64,000 bases of DNA from Manis javanica (GCF_040802235.1 NC_133165.1:45025629-45089628), one strand, 5' to 3'. Counted from the first letter of the stretch, positions 1 to 13,230 are shown. Notes: generated by a model from the letters alone, not told the origin. Numbers and translations are program-made.

Positions 1-460
1 AAAGAAGCAGGGGGAAATGTGGGATTAATATATAAATCAAGTATAGAAATCAAATGTATAATCATATATGACTTGATTATTTTTCCTGTAATTCCTGATA
101 AGTGATCAGGAACAGAACAAACAAGACCAAAACAGTTTCTGTGACCTAATTGCTCTTGCTATTGTTTCAATACTTTGTAGGACGTCGCACCCCAGGAAAC
201 TGAAGACTGCGGAGAATTGAGTTTAGAGTTAGTTAATGGTTGTCTATTAAGTCCCCTCCACAGAATTCTATTGTTGTTAACATGTATTTGCTCAATAAAT
301 ATGAAGGGTGCCCTCTCAGCACCACTCTTGTGCTGTTACGCCTCGAGTCCCCTGGCTGGTCCTTTCAGGTTTTTGATATCTGTTCGCGTCTCCTCCCTTA
401 TCTGTGGGTCATAGACAGGCAGGAACCGACAACTCTCTTTGGCTCTTCTCAGCTTCTGTG
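1..460. other. No gene recognised
   Basis: AT-rich intergenic sequence. Short open frames here are not coding-like, and I recognise no repeat family with confidence. Confidence 0.5.
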
Positions 461-469
461 AAGAAGCAA

Positions 470-770
470 GATGTCATTCTGTGAACTGCTTGACAAATTG
501 CTGAGAGCAGCTTCTAGCTAATAGCCAGGAAAGGACTGAATCCTTCAGACCAACAACCCTAGAGGAATTGAATTCTGCTAATGCCACATGAGTGAACTTG
601 GAAGCAGATACTCATGCCCCTTGAGATGACTACAGCCCTGACCTTCACTTTAGCCTTGTGAGAGCTTCTCAGTCCAAATTCCTGACCCACAGAAACTTAA
701 ATAATAAATCTTGTTTTCTTAATCCACTAAGTTTGGGGGTAACTTGTTATACAGCAATAGATAACTATTT
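470..770 (+). repeat. MLT1-type (ERVL-MaLR) LTR 3' portion
   Basis: Contains the familiar LTR end: an aataataaatcttgtt poly(A)-signal region, then a ccactaagtttgggggtaa block and agcaatagataacta. Degenerate and truncated. Confidence 0.55.
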
Positions 771-879
771 CTGTTGTTTTGTCCCTGAATCTCTTTAATC
801 CATAACAGGTTCATTACCTCTTGTGTGTTTTTTGTTTGTTTGCTTGCTTTTGCCAGGCCTGGGCCTGTATGGAAGACAG

Positions 880-1070
880 AGTTGTATGTATTATTCAGTA
901 TCCCTCAACGTGGGACCCAGAACCCCCTGGGTAATGGGATGAGAAGAGGTGGCCCCATACTAAGCATGCAGATGCCTGGCTTCTTGGCCCTATAGAATCT
1001 CTGATTGGTGACCAGGAATCTGTATTTGTAAGAGCATCCCAGGGGATTTTTTGTCCACTAAAGTCTGGAA
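880..1070 (+). mobile_element. MER5-type hAT DNA transposon fossil
   Basis: Starts tcagtatccctcaacgtggg and contains the internal tctgattggtgaccaggaat / tctgtatttgtaa blocks characteristic of MER5A/B. Non-coding and diverged. Confidence 0.5.
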
Positions 1071-1619
1071 TCAGACTTGGTTTAGAGACCTGGTTTTACC
1101 ACTAGCTGTCAGGGGTATTTTGTGACCCTCATCCATTAGATATGATCCTCACAATATTTACTTCATAGGATGTTGCACCTAGCTGCTCCCTTTCTCATTC
1201 TCTTGATTCATGGATTTGATCTCTTTTGTGAGAAAGAAAGGGATTGGTTTGTAGGTAGAGTGGAGGAATTGGGCCTTGGGGTATTTTCACACTTATCCTC
1301 CTCATTGTGGCTGGGAAGCATATTCACACTCAAGTCCTTGCACAGAAGATCCAATTTGGTTTTTCAGTACGCCAAACAAAAGTTTCTTCTGCATGCTACT
1401 TTTCACATATTTAACACAACTTACACTTATTTATGAGAAAACCAGCTCGGTTGCATATGAAGTGTTGAAGGTTTAAGAAATACTAAGAAGTCTGAGTGTT
1501 AAAAACTTTGGGTTTACTTTGTGTTTTGAACAATCTGGATTCTTTCTGCAAATTGCTTTTGTGTCTGTCATTCATTTGCTCTTCATTTTTATGTATTTTA
1601 TTTCATGCTGTTTGTGTTT

Positions 1620-2120
1620 TAGTTATCTACTGTTTCCTAAATTTAGTGGCTTTAAACAACCACAATACTTTATGATCTCTCATGGTTTCTGTGGGTCAGA
1701 TATTCAGTCAGGGCACAGTAGGGATGGCTTGTGTCTGCTCCACAGTGTTTGGGATCTCAGCTAGAAGACTCAAAAGCTCAGAGCTGGAGTCATCTGAAGG
1801 TTCATTCACTCACATGTGTAGTTATTAATGCTGGCTACTGGCTGAGGGCTAGCCTGGGACGGTTAGCCAGAACACCTACACATGTGGCCTCTCACGTGGC
1901 CAGGGATTCTTTGCAACATGGGTCCTGGGTCTCAAGGGCAAGTATTCAAAGAGACAATTCTTATGACCTAGCCTCAGAAGCCACACAACATCCCCTATGC
2001 CACATTCTGTTGTTACTAGCAAGTCACTAGAATGAGCACACATTCAAGTGCAGAAGAATTCAGCCTCCTCCTTTTGAAGGAAGGCATGTCAAAGAATTTA
2101 TGAACATTATTCTAAAATCA
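1620..2120 (-). repeat. MLT1-type LTR fossil
   Basis: Reads agttatctactg, then taaacaaccacaata, tttctgtgggtcag, cttatgacctagcctcagaag and ccttttgaaggaaggc, in the order expected of a reverse-oriented MaLR LTR. Confidence 0.6.
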
Positions 2121-2228
2121 TCAGGATACTGGTGAAAGTGTTCATGGAGGCATAACCCATTAGTGTTCTGTATTGTGAGAGAGTGCATGTCAGTGACCAC
2201 GAACAATATCTAGGTGTACTTAACAGCA

Positions 2229-2246
2229 AAAAAAAAAAAAAAAAAA
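2229..2246 (+). repeat. A-rich homopolymer tract
   Basis: A run of about 18 adenines with no attached retrotransposon that I can identify. Confidence 0.7.
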
Positions 2247-2339
2247 GGAAGAGAGAAATGTATTTAAATTTATTTTACTTTATACTTTATGGGTATTGTA
2301 TTGTGACTTGTTTCAGAAGGCTTTCCCTTAGATGCAGCT

Positions 2340-2427
2340 TATATTTTATTTTATTTTTCTTCAGTTTAATCAAGATATAATTAACATATATCACTGTATA
2401 AATTAAAGGTGTATAGCATAAGGCATT

Positions 2428-2476
<49 letters not shown>

Positions 2477-3000
2477 AAATGATTACCACAATAACTTTAG
2501 TTAACATCCATCACCTCATATAGTTACAAAAAAACTATTTTTTTCCCTCTGATAAGAACTTTTAGGATTTATTCTCTTAGCAACTTTCAAATAATACCAT
2601 ATAGCTGTGCTAACTATAGTTACCATTCTGTACATCACATCGTCAGTATTTGCTTATCTTATAACTGGAAGTTTGTGTCTTTTGACTAGCTTCACAGAAT
2701 TCTCCCACCTCCCACCCCCTACTTCTGGCAGTCACAAATCTGATCTCTTTTTCCATGAGTTTGCATTTTTGAGATTCTTCATACAAATGAGGTCATACAC
2801 TACTTGTCTTTCTCTGTCTGACTTATTTTACTTAGTATAATGCCCTTAAGATGCATTCATGTTGTTGCAAATAGCAGGATTTCCTTTTTTTTAATGGCTG
2901 AATGGTACTCTGTTGTAGGTCTATACATTTTCTTTATCCACTCATCTGTCATGGACACTTAGGTTGTTTCTGTGTCTTGGCTGTTATAATGTTGCAAGCC
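2340..3000 (-). mobile_element. Ancient L1 (L1M-class) 3' end
   Basis: Reverse-oriented L1 3' region: tcaagatataattaacatat, then ttccatgagtttgc, gaggtcatacactacttgtc and aatggctgaatggtactctg. It is interrupted by a (TA)n tract. Confidence 0.65.
2431..2473. repeat. (TA)n microsatellite
   Basis: About 21 uninterrupted TA units inside the old L1 3' end. Confidence 0.9.
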
Positions 3001-3432
3001 CAAGCTTTTAATTTTCTATATCTTTGTTTAACAATGTAACAGATCTCTTTCACACTTAAATATTTTATCTATCACTTTATCTTTATTTATTTATTATTTT
3101 GGTATCTTTAATCTACAATTACATGAAGAACATTATGTTTACTAGGCTCCCCCCATCACCAAGTCCCCCCCACATACCCCTTCACAGTCATTGTCCATCT
3201 GCATAGTAAGATGCTGTAAAATCACTACTTGTCTTCTCTGTGTTGCACAGCCCTCCCCGTGCCCCACCCCCCACACTATACATGCTAACCGTAATGCCCT
3301 CTTTCTTTTTCTCCACCCTTATCCCTCCCTTCCCACCCATCCTCCCCAGTTCCTTTCCCTTTGGTAACTGTTAGTCCATTCGTGGGTTCTGTGATTCTGC
3401 TGCTGTTTTGTTCCTTCAGTTTTCCTTTGCTC

Positions 3433-6400
3433 TTATACTCCACATATGAGTGAAATCATTTGGTACTTGTCCATTTCTGCCTGGCTTATTTCACTGAGCA
3501 TAATACCCTCTAGCTCCATCCATGTTGTTGCGAATGGTAGGATCTGTTTTTTTCTTATGACTGAGTAATATTCCATTGTGTATATGTACCACATCTTCTT
3601 TATCCATTCATCTACTGATGGACATTTAGGTTCCTTCCATTTCTTGGCTATTGTAAATAGTGCTGCGATAAACATAGGGGTGCATCTATCTTTTTCAAAC
3701 TGGAGTGCTGCATTCTTAGGGTAAATTCCTAGAAGTGGAATTCCTGGGTCAAATGGTATTTCTATTTTGAGGAACCTCTGTACTGCTTTCCACAATGGTT
3801 GAACTAGTTTGTTTACATTCCCACCAGCAGTGTAGGAGGGTTCCCTTTTCTCCACAACCTCGCCAACATGTGTTGTTGTTTGTCTTTTTGATGACGGCGA
3901 TCCTTACTGGTGTGAGGTGATATCTCATTGTGGTTTTAATTTGCATTTCTCTGATGACAAGCGATGTGGAGCATCTTTTCATGTGTCTGTTGGCCATCTG
4001 AATTTCTTCTTTGGAGAACTGTCTGTTCGGCTCCTCTGCCCATTTTTTAATTGGATTATTTGCTTTTCGTTTGTTGAGTTGTGTGAGCTCTTTATATATT
4101 TTGGATGTCAACCCTTTGTTGGATCTGTCATTTATGAATATGTTCTCCCATAGTGTAGGATGCCTTTTTGTTCTATTGATGGTGTCCTTTGCTGTACAGA
4201 AGCTTTTCAGCTTCATATAGTCCCACTTGTTCATTTTTGCTTTTGTTTCCCTTTCCTGGGGAGATATGTTCATGAAGAAGTCACTCATGTTTATGTCCAA
4301 GAGATTTTTGCCTATGTTTTTTTCTAACAGTTTTATGGTTTCATGACTTACATTCAGGTCTTTGATCCATTTCAAATTTACTTTTGTGTATGTGGTTAGA
4401 CAGTGATCCAGTTTCATTCTCTTACAGGTAACTGTCCAGTTTTGCCAGCACCATCTGTTGAAGAGACTGTCATTTCCCCATTGTATGTCCATGGCTCCTT
4501 TATCGTATATTAATTGGCCATGTATGTTTGGGATAATGTCTGGAGTCTCTTTTCTGTTCCACTGGTCTGTGCCTCTGTTCTTGTGCCAGTACCAAATTGT
4601 CTTGATTACTATGGCTTTGTAGTAGAGCCTGAAGTTGGGGAGTGAGATCCCCTCCCCACTTTATTCTTCCTTCTCAGGATTCCTTTGGCTATTTGGGGTC
4701 TTTGGTGTTTCCATGTGAATTTTTGAACTATTTGTTCCAGTTCATTGAAGCATGCTGTTGGTAATTTGATAGGGATTGCATCGAATCTGTATGTTGCTTT
4801 GGGCAGGATGGCCATTTTGACAATATTAATTCTTCCTAGCCAGGAGCATGGGATGTTTTCATTTATTAGTGTCCTCTTTAATTTCTCTTAAGAGTGTCTT
4901 ATAGTTTTCATGATATAGATCTTTCATTTCCTTGGTCTTTCAATTCCTAGGTATTTTATTCTTTTTGATGCTATTGTGAATGGAATTGTTTTCCTGATTT
5001 CTCTTTCTATTAGTTCATTGTTAGTGTATACGAAAGCCACAGATTTGTGTGTTAATTTTGTATCCTGCAACTTTGCTGTATTACAATATCAGTTCTAGTA
5101 GTTTTGGAGTGGAGTCTTTAGATTTTTTTATGTACAGTATCATGTCATCTGCAAATAGTGACAGTTTGACTTCTTCTTTACCAATCTGGATTCCTTGTAT
5201 TTCTTTGTTTTGTCTAATTGCCGTGGCTAGGATCTCCAGTACTATGTTGAATAACAGTGGGGAGAGTGGGCATCCCTGTCTTGGTCCCTATCTCAGAGGA
5301 AAAGCTTTCAGCTTCTTGCTGTTCAGTATGATGTTAGCTGTGGGTTTATCATATATGGCCTTTATTATGTTGAGGTACTTGCCCTCTATGCCCATTTTGT
5401 TGAGAGTTTTTATCGTGAATGGATGTTGAATTTTGTCGAATGCTTTTTCAGCACCTATGGAGATGATCATGTCCATTTTGTCCTTCTTTTTGTTGATGTG
5501 GTGGATGATGTTGATGGATTTTCGAATGGTGTACCATCGTTGCATTCCTAGGATGAATCCCAGTTGGTCATGGTGTATGATCCTTTTGATGTATTTTTTA
5601 ATTCGTTTTGCAAATATTTTGTTGAGTACTTTTGCATCTACGTTCATCAGGGATATTGGTCTGTAGTTTTCTTTTTTGGTGGGGTCTTTGCCTGGTTTTG
5701 GTATTAGGGTGATGTTGGCTTCATAGAAGGAGTTTGGGAGTATTCCCTCCTCTTCTATTTTTGGGAAAACTTTAAGGAGAATGGGTATTACGTCTTCTCT
5801 GTATGTCTGATAAAATTCCTAGGTAAATCCATCTGGCCCGGGGGTTTTGTTCTTGGGTAGTTTTTTGATTACCGCTTCAATTTCGTTGCTGGTAATTGGT
5901 CTGTTTAGGTTTTCTGTTTCCATTTCTCCTAGGTTTTCCAGCTTGTTAGCATATAGGTTTTCATAGTATTCTTTAATAATTCTTTGTATTTCTGTGGGGT
6001 CCGTTGTGATTTTTCCTTTCTCATTTCTGATTCTGTTGATGTGTGTTGACTCTCTTTTTCTCTTAATAAGTCTGGCTAGAGGCTTATCTATTTTGTTTTT
6101 TTTCTTGAAGAACCAGCTCTTGGTTTCATTGATTTTTTCTATTGTTTTATTCTTCTCAATTTTATTTATTTCTTCTCTGATCTTTATTATGTCCATCCTT
6201 CTGCTGACCTTAAACCTCATTTGTTCTTCATTTTCCAATTTTGATAATTGTGACATTAGACTATTCATTTGGGATTTTTCTTCCTTCTTTAAATATGCCT
6301 GGATTGCTATATGCTTTCCTCTTAAGACTGCTTTTGCTGCATCCCACAGAAGTTGGGGCTTTGTGTTTTTGTTGTCATTTGTTTCTGTATATTGCTGGAT

Positions 6401-7190
6401 CTCCATTTTAATTTGGTCATTGATCCATTGATTATTTAGGGGCATGTTGTTAAGCCTCCATGTGTTTGTGGGCCCTTTTGCTTTCTTTGTACAATTTATT
6501 TCTAGTTTTATACCTTTGTGGTGTGAAAAGTTGGTTGGTAGGATTTCAATCTTTTGGAATTTACTGAGGCCTAGTATGTGGTCTATTCTGGAGAATGTTC
6601 CATGTGCACTTGAGAAGAATGTGTATCCTGTTGCTTTTGGATGTAGAGTTCTATAGATGTCTATTAGGTCCATCTGTTCTACTGTGTTGTTCAGTGCCTC
6701 TGTGTTCTTAGTTATTTTCTGTCTGGTGGATCTGTCCTTTGGAGCGAGTGGTGTGTTGACACCTCCCAAAATGAATGCATTGCATCCTATTTCCTTCTTT
6801 AATTCTGTTAGTATTTGTTTCACATATATTAGTGCTCCTGTATTGGGGGAATATATGTTTATAATGGTTATATCCTCTTGTTGGACTGAGCCCTTTATCA
6901 TTATGTAATGTCCTTCTTTATCCCTTGTTACTTTCTTTGTTTTGAAGTCTATTTTGTCTGATACTAGTATTGCAATACCTGCTTTTTTCTCCCTGTTGTT
7001 TGCATGAAATATCTTTTCCCATCCCTTGACTTTTAATCTGTGCATGTCTTTGGGTTTGAGGTGAGTCTCTTTTAAGCAGCATAAGATGGTTCTTGCTTTT
7101 TTATGCATTCTGTTACTCTGTGTCTTTTGATTGGTGCATTCAGTCCATTTACATTTAGAGTATTTATTGAAAGATATGTACTTATTGCCA
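3433..7190 (-). pseudogene. L1 ORF2 remnant (endonuclease-reverse transcriptase)
   Basis: A 429-codon frame at 7108-5819 covers most of the AP-endonuclease ([30 protein letters not shown]) and the lead-in to the RT domain. It is closed by TAG at 5821-5819, where the L1 copy at 37 kb has a Leu codon. RT and C-terminal pieces follow in different frames at 5647-5288, 4815-4609, 4492-3749 and 3855-3433. Dead by nonsense changes and frameshifts. Confidence 0.85.
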
Positions 7191-8231
7191 TTGCAGGCTT
7201 TAGATACACGGTTACCAGAGGTTCAAGGTTAGCTTCTTTACTACCTCACTGTCTAACTTAACTCACTTATTGAGCTATTATAAACACAGTCTGATGATCA
7301 TTTCTCTCCCTTCTTATTCCTCCTCCTCCATTCTTCATATGTTGGGCCTTTTGTTCTGTGCTCTTTTTAGGAGTGTTCACATCTAGAGCAGTCCCTCTAA
7401 AATACCCTGAAGAGGTGGTTTGTGGGAGGCAAATTCCCTCAACTTTTGCTTGTCTGGGGACTGTTTAATCCCTCCTTCATATTTAAATGATAATCGTGCT
7501 GGCTACAGTATTGTTGGTTCAAGGCCCTTCTGTTTCATTGCATTAAATATATCATGCCATTCTCTTCTGGCCTGTAAGTTTTCTTTTGAGAAGTCTGATG
7601 GTAGCTTGATGGGTTTTCCTTTGTATGTGACCTTTTCTCTCTCTGGATGCCTTTAATACTCTGTCCTTGTCTTTGATCTTTTCCATTTTAATTATTATGT
7701 GTCTTGGTGTTGTCCTCTTTGGGTCCCGTCTCTCGGGAGTTCTGTGTGCCTCTGTATTCTTAGCAACTATTTCCTCCCCCTGTTTAGGGAAGTTCTCAGC
7801 AATTATTTCTTCACAGACACTTTCTATCCCTTTTTCTCTCTCTTCTTCTTCTAGTACCCCTATAATGCAGATATTGTTCCTTTTGGATTGGTCACACAGT
7901 TATCTTAATATTGTTTCATTCCTGGAGATCCTTTTATCTCTCTGAATCTGCTTCTATGTGTTCCTGTTCTCTGGTTTCTATTCCATCAATGGCCTCTTGC
8001 ATCTTATCCATTCTGCTTATAAATCCTTCCAGAGATTGTTTCATTTCTGTAATCTCCCTCCAGATGTCATTCCTTAGCTCTTGTATATTTCTCTGCAGCT
8101 CTGTCAGCATGTTTATGATTTTTATTTTGAATTCTTTTTCAGGGAGACTGGTTAGATCTGTCTCTGTAGATCCTCTCTCAGGTGTTGTCTGAACTATTTT
8201 GGACTGGACTCAATTTTTTTGCCTTTTCATG
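7190..8231 (-). pseudogene. L1 ORF1 remnant
   Basis: On -, the sequence begins near ccatgaaaaggcaaaaaaat at 8231 and runs through coiled-coil-like A/G-rich codons (read as C/T-rich on +). No continuous frame remains. Assignment is from position between the 5' UTR and ORF2 and from nucleotide texture. Confidence 0.6.
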
Positions 8232-9405
8232 GTGATAGCAGTGGCTGTAGGCAGGTTGCGGGTGTGTCAGCTGGGAGAAGAAAGTCCTTTCCTGCTTTCT
8301 GGATGCCTTGCCCTTCTCTGCTGCCTGTGTCGGTTACCTGCACTCCTGGAGCAGCCACTGGGTTAATCCCATAGGCTGTGGGTGGGGTCTCCGTCAGAGC
8401 AGCATGGAGCCCTGCAGGGAGTGGCAGGCACACCAGGTGCGCTCCTCCGCAATAGCGGCGCCCCTGCTGGGCAGCTGTGTGCCAGCAGCGGCCTTTGGGT
8501 CTGGCCTAGGTGGCTGTGCATCAGGCTGGGATTCTGGTCAGCTGCTGGGAGTGCAGCTGCTCCCTCTGGCACTGCTGCAGGAGTGCGTGGGCCTCTCCCG
8601 CGAGGACCTCTTCCAGGCTCCTCTGGCGCCACTACTGCCGGCGCTTGTGGGCCGCTTCTGGGCTGTTTGGTCGCCGCTATGGCGGGCTCGTACAAGCCGC
8701 TCCGAATCCTCTCTGGCACCGCCAGCCCACAAGAGCCACTCCTGGTCCCCTCCGGCGCTGCTGCCCCTGACGCACGCTGCCACTCTCCCACTACTGGGCT
8801 GGTGTGCCAGTGTCTGCACCTGTTGGGGGAATGACTGGCAGGCTGCTTAGTGCCATGAGGGGCTTCAGAGCTGTGCTGCTGCCCAGGGGTTTAGGGCGCT
8901 TAAAATTCCCGGGATTCCCAGATGCTGGCTAAGTGTGTCAGGATGACTTCGTCCAGCTGTGGGGTCCCTGTCTCTTTAAGACGTGCAAAAAGAACTTGCT
9001 TTTCTTTTGTCTCAGGGGCGCTGGTTGCAGGGAACTGCATGCAGGTTTTGCTTTTCTGTTTCTCTAATATCCAGCACCCTGTGCATCTTGTGTCTGCGCT
9101 CCTGGTGCAGATTTCTAGAGCTGGTTGTTTAGCAGTCCTGGGCTTCCACTCCCTCCCCATTCTGACTCCTTTCTTCCTGGTGGGTTCTGGGGTTGGGGAG
9201 CGTTCGGGTCCCACCTGGCCGTGGCTTGTATCTTACCCCCTTCGTGTGATGTTGAGTTCTCGCAGATGTATATGTATCCTGGCTGTTGTACTGCATCCAC
9301 TGGTGTCTCTTTTAGGAATGTTGTATTTTTGTATTTTCATAAATATATACATTTTGGGGAGGAGATTTGCACTGAACTACTCATGCCGCCATCTTCCCAT
9401 GATCC
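8232..9405 (-). promoter_or_regulatory. L1 5' UTR, CpG-rich
   Basis: GC-rich stretch of about 1.2 kb between ORF1 and the L1 5' terminus (gccgccatcttcccatg on + at 9386-9402). L1 5' UTRs carry a sense RNA polymerase II promoter and often an antisense one; an antisense one here would point toward CTF2. Activity is unknown. Confidence 0.6.
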
Positions 9406-10380
9406 TAAAACAATGTCCTCTATCTTTTTTTTAAAAAAGATGTTAGAAAGGGATTTGCCTTACATTAGGTTCCCAAAGCCCAAAATGGGGATTCTTGACA
9501 AAGTGACTGGGGAAGTGTTTTCAGAAGAAGGATAATAAGGTCATCGTAATAGGAAAGTGAGGAAAAGCTGAGCAAGAATGTGGTTTCGGCTGGCAACCAT
9601 CTTTGGTCTGATCCCAGAGAAAGCTATGGAGCCCAAATTGCACCACCAAGTTAGTTCCACATGGAGGTAAGACCTTTTATACATATGTGCCAGTCTGTCA
9701 TTGGCCAAGGTCTGCCAGGAGGAAGGATGCTGAGCAGTTCTCCAGAGGAAGACGCAACTGGACAATGGATTGATGGATGTACTATTGGTGAAGGGAGCAG
9801 GATAGGGCACCAACAGTGTGCACTACAGTTCACCTTCGCACTGCTCAGATCTAGTTGCTTTTCCCATGAAGTCCACTCGATCCTGGTGCAGCTTCTCCAG
9901 ATTCTGATTGGTCACAATTCTGGGTAAACTTAGAAGAGGAAAATTAGTTCTAGAACCTTAACTGGTGGTCATCATCTCCTTCCTCTGTCACTCACTAAGT
10001 CTAGCCCTCCCTCTTCCCTTCTACCCCTGGCTTCAGCTGGTATTTCCACTGGTCTCCATAGCTTGCTGCTGGGTTGATCTTAGCCCCCATCTCTGAATGA
10101 TTGAGTCCCTGATTACCAAGCCCTATCATGCCACAGCTATAGTACTTGCTCATTTACAATTAAAACTCATTGTAATATCTGGATATGTTCCAGCGGATCA
10201 CCTAAGTGGTAAACATACAGGCAGAGCACTGGGGAATCTGTGTCTCCATCTTGGTCATCATGGTGTCCAACTACATGTCCCAGCATGGCAACAGCAGATG
10301 GGAGAGCAGAGGAGCTACAACCGGGAATTTTAGAGAACAGCCTGGACATTGGAGCCAGTCCTGATTTTCAAGGCCTCTAC
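9406..10380. other. Intergenic, nothing recognised
   Basis: No gene-like frame and no repeat family identified with confidence. Confidence 0.5.
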
Positions 10381-10383
10381 AAT

Positions 10384-10560
10384 TCATTCTCTCTGTATTC
10401 TTGGCAAGCCACTGAACCCCTCTGAACATCCTCTGTAAAAGGGGGGGGGTAATAATCATAAGACCTACTTCACAGGGTTGTTCTAAGGATTAAATGGAAT
10501 AATGTCTATGTATGTAAAGTGACTGGACCATAACAGAGGCTAAGAAATGTGATTCTTTTT
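10384..10560 (+). repeat. MIR SINE
   Basis: MIR core and tail: caagccactgaacccctctg, a G-run, then cttcacagggttgttctaag and attaaatggaataatg. Contains a G(10) run at 10441-10450. Confidence 0.7.
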
Positions 10561-10689
10561 CCTTCCCCTGCATCTCATCTGCAACATAGGAATGAGAGCC
10601 CCTTGTCAGATAACCCTGATGGGAACTCAGAGTGACAAGGGCTGTGGAAAGGGCTCATAGACTGGAAAGTGTCATACCCCAGAGACTAG

Positions 10690-10935
10690 AGATGGTAATA
10701 ACAGTATAGAGCCCTGGCTCTGGAACCTGAGCTCAAATCCTACTACTGCTCCCTACTAACTGTGTGACCCTGAATGAATCACTTAACCTTGCTGTGCCTC
10801 CATCTCCTCATCTGTAAAGTGGAGAAACAGTACTATCCACTCCATGGGGTTTTGTAAAGGAAACATGAGTTAATGTACAGAGAGAGTTTAGAACAACACC
10901 AGGCCCCTAGTGAGCGCTCAAGAAATGTTAGTGAT
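10690..10935 (+). repeat. MIR SINE, nearly complete
   Basis: ccctggctctggaacctgag, then actgtgtgaccctgaatga, ctcatctgtaaagtgg and tgagcgctcaagaaatg: all MIR landmarks in order. Confidence 0.8.
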
Positions 10936-13230
10936 GACAGTGAAGAAGGTTGAGCTGAAAGGCTGTGTGATCCAGGAGGGCAGGAACCCTCGCTCTTGGG
11001 TTCACCACCATCCCAGTCTCTGGAATGGTGGTGCAAAGGCTCATGGAATCAATGAATGGAATGGGCTGTGCTCCTCACCCTGGTAGTCCTGTGTTGAGGG
11101 CCTTTCTTCACGCATCCTTTCTGCCCCTTGGGCCAGCTACCCCATCAAGACCCTGACGTGGGCATTCCCTGACATCACATGCTCTCAGCAGACCAGATTC
11201 CTCAGCTTGGCTTTGTAGAGCTCCCACTTGGAACCATTATGCTCCTGTCTTCCTCAGACAACTCACTGAGGTGTCTTCTTTGTACATGGGGCAGGGGAGC
11301 TGATGATCTCTGCCAGGACAGACTTCTGCCTGGGGAGGAAGCTGGGCCTGGGCTGGGGGCCAATTCCTCTAGCTATGAAGGACCAGAGAGAGAGGAAGCA
11401 AAGCCCCTGAGAAGGAGGTGGGGGTGGGGGGTTGGGTAAGGGTGAGCCTGTCCTGTCCAGTGAGGCCTAGCCCCACATCCTGTCTGCCTGAGAATAGCAC
11501 CAGATAGAGTAACTGCCTCCCTCTTCTCCTCCCCTCCTGTACTCCTCCTCCTCCTTCTCTTCCTCCACTACCTGTTCTGGCCCACATCTCAGTGCACCCA
11601 CTCAATGGGCCCAGTCTAATCCCCTGATATCACTGCCTGCTCAGTACAGGCCCTGCCTGGTTGTTCTTGTAGCCCCTAGCCTTGGAGACCCAATTTAGGA
11701 TCCCATGCCTCACAACCTGTCCTTCTCTCAGCCTCCTCCCTCCTTCAGCTCACAGTTCATATCTGAGACACTCCAGGCCCAATCCGATGCTGGGGACCAA
11801 TGTCTAGGCTCTGTCCTGGCCTTGCTGTGTGACCCCAGGTAAGTAACTGCCTCTCTCTGGGCCTCCTCAGGCTCCTTATCTGAGTCTCTTCCATCCCCAG
11901 CTAATCACATCAACCTATTTTGGCTTATTCTCACACCTCACTGCTTTAGGAAATGCGGTTTGGTATCAGATCACATGTTTGGTGGTCTGCCCAACTAGAC
12001 CACACCTGGGATGAAGGGACCTGACCAGCCTTATTATTTATCCCAGAGCCAGCCTCCAGGTAGGTGCTCTGTCAATATCTGCTGATTGAATGTATACATG
12101 GGTGAATGAATGAACAATGTATCTCCTGTTTTCACGGGAAGGGGTGGGCCTCCTCCCTCCACACCAGCCCCAAACAGGGCAGGAGGGAGGAGAGTATTCC
12201 ACCGCAAAAAGGAAGGAAACAGGGTGGGGGTATGACTGACCACTCTCTGATGCAGCCGATGAACAGGGGCTGAGAATTGCGGAACACTGCTCCCCTATGG
12301 AGATACAGAGGGAGCTCTGGAGAGGGTCCAGAACCCAGTACCTGTCTCCCTGCCCTCCCAATCTGCCACAAGGCTTCCCTGGGCAGAAGGTTCTCAGGTG
12401 CATGTGTATGTCTGTGTGTGCTGTGTTTGGGTAGAGGGCAACCACCGGCCCAAGATCTCCCAGGATAGCAAGACTGAGACATGGCTAGATCTCCTAACCC
12501 CTGGCTGCACTCATGTCTGTGTGCATGCACTGTGGCCATGATGCATGCACACCCCATGTATATGTGTGTCTGCTCTGTCTGGCTTTCTCTAACATGTGTA
12601 GGTCTGATGTATGTGTGTGCTACAACACGTGTGTAAGCATGTCTGTTAGAAAGTCATCTCCATGAGGGCATGGATTTCTGTCTGATTTATTCCCTGCTCT
12701 ATCCCAGCACCTGGAACAGGGACCAGCACACAGTAGGTGCCAATGTACACTTGAATGAATGAATGTATTTAAGTGTGTGCACGTCTAGCATGTGTGTGCC
12801 CATGTGCCAACATGTGTGCAGACATGCTCATGCTCCTGTGTCTAAGGGTGCACCTGGGTTTGGGTGATGTCACTCACATGCCACCCCTCCTGTCCCTTTT
12901 CCAAACTCCTTGGAAGCCAAGGCCCAATGCCTGGGTCCCCATGGGGCGGAGCAGGGGGCCGCCTCCTCACGGGAAACTGGATCCCAGGACGTGCAGAGCA
13001 GCAGGGAGCAGGGCGGCCCCTTTGTCCCCCTATAATCCCCTCCCCGCCCTTGCCCCCTCCCTCCCAACAACTAGGGTTTAAGGTCGACTTTGGGGGCTGT
13101 GGGGACTAAGGTGTCACCTCAGTGTCCCTTTCCCTGCCTATTCCCTGTTTCTGGGGCTTCTGCACCTGTCCCCCCAACCCAGGGTGTGACTTCTTCCCTC
13201 CCTCCTGGGCGGCCCCAGGGCTCAGCCCCA
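10936..13230. other. CTF2 upstream region, mostly unique
   Basis: GC-richer sequence without a recognised gene. It holds a MIR scrap near 11805-11885, an L2-like scrap near 12050-12115, an L2 3' end at 12640-12775 and TG-rich DNA at 12395-12850. Candidate CTF2 regulatory region by position only. Confidence 0.5.
12640..12775 (+). repeat. L2 LINE 3' end
   Basis: ctccatgagggcatggattt, then cctggaacagggaccagcac and acagtaggtgccaatg, ending in gaatgaatgaatg. Confidence 0.65.

Larger units (their letters stand above)
3082..9405 (-). mobile_element. Near full-length, inactive L1 retrotransposon
   Basis: On -, from the GGAAGATGGCGGC-like 5' end near 9400 through a 1.2 kb GC-rich 5' UTR, ORF1 remnant, ORF2 remnant and a 3' UTR ending in an A-rich tail (T-rich on + near 3080-3105). 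At about 6.3 kb it is full-length for an L1. ORF1 has no long open frame and ORF2 is broken repeatedly, so it cannot move by itself. I could not assign a convincing target-site duplication. Confidence 0.85.

Noticed and set aside
8308-8850. Overlapping 142-180 codon frames on both strands
   Set aside because: They lie in the GC-rich L1 5' UTR, where stops are rare. No homology or splice context is recognised.
3029-9416. Possible target-site duplication of the full-length L1 (aacaatgt on both sides)
   Set aside because: Only about 8 bp match, and the left copy is some 40 bp from the recognisable tail. This could be chance.
1-13000. Expected neighbour FBXL19 on the CTF2 side
   Set aside because: I found no F-box, LRR or CXXC-type exon in the left 13 kb. 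If synteny holds it lies outside the window.
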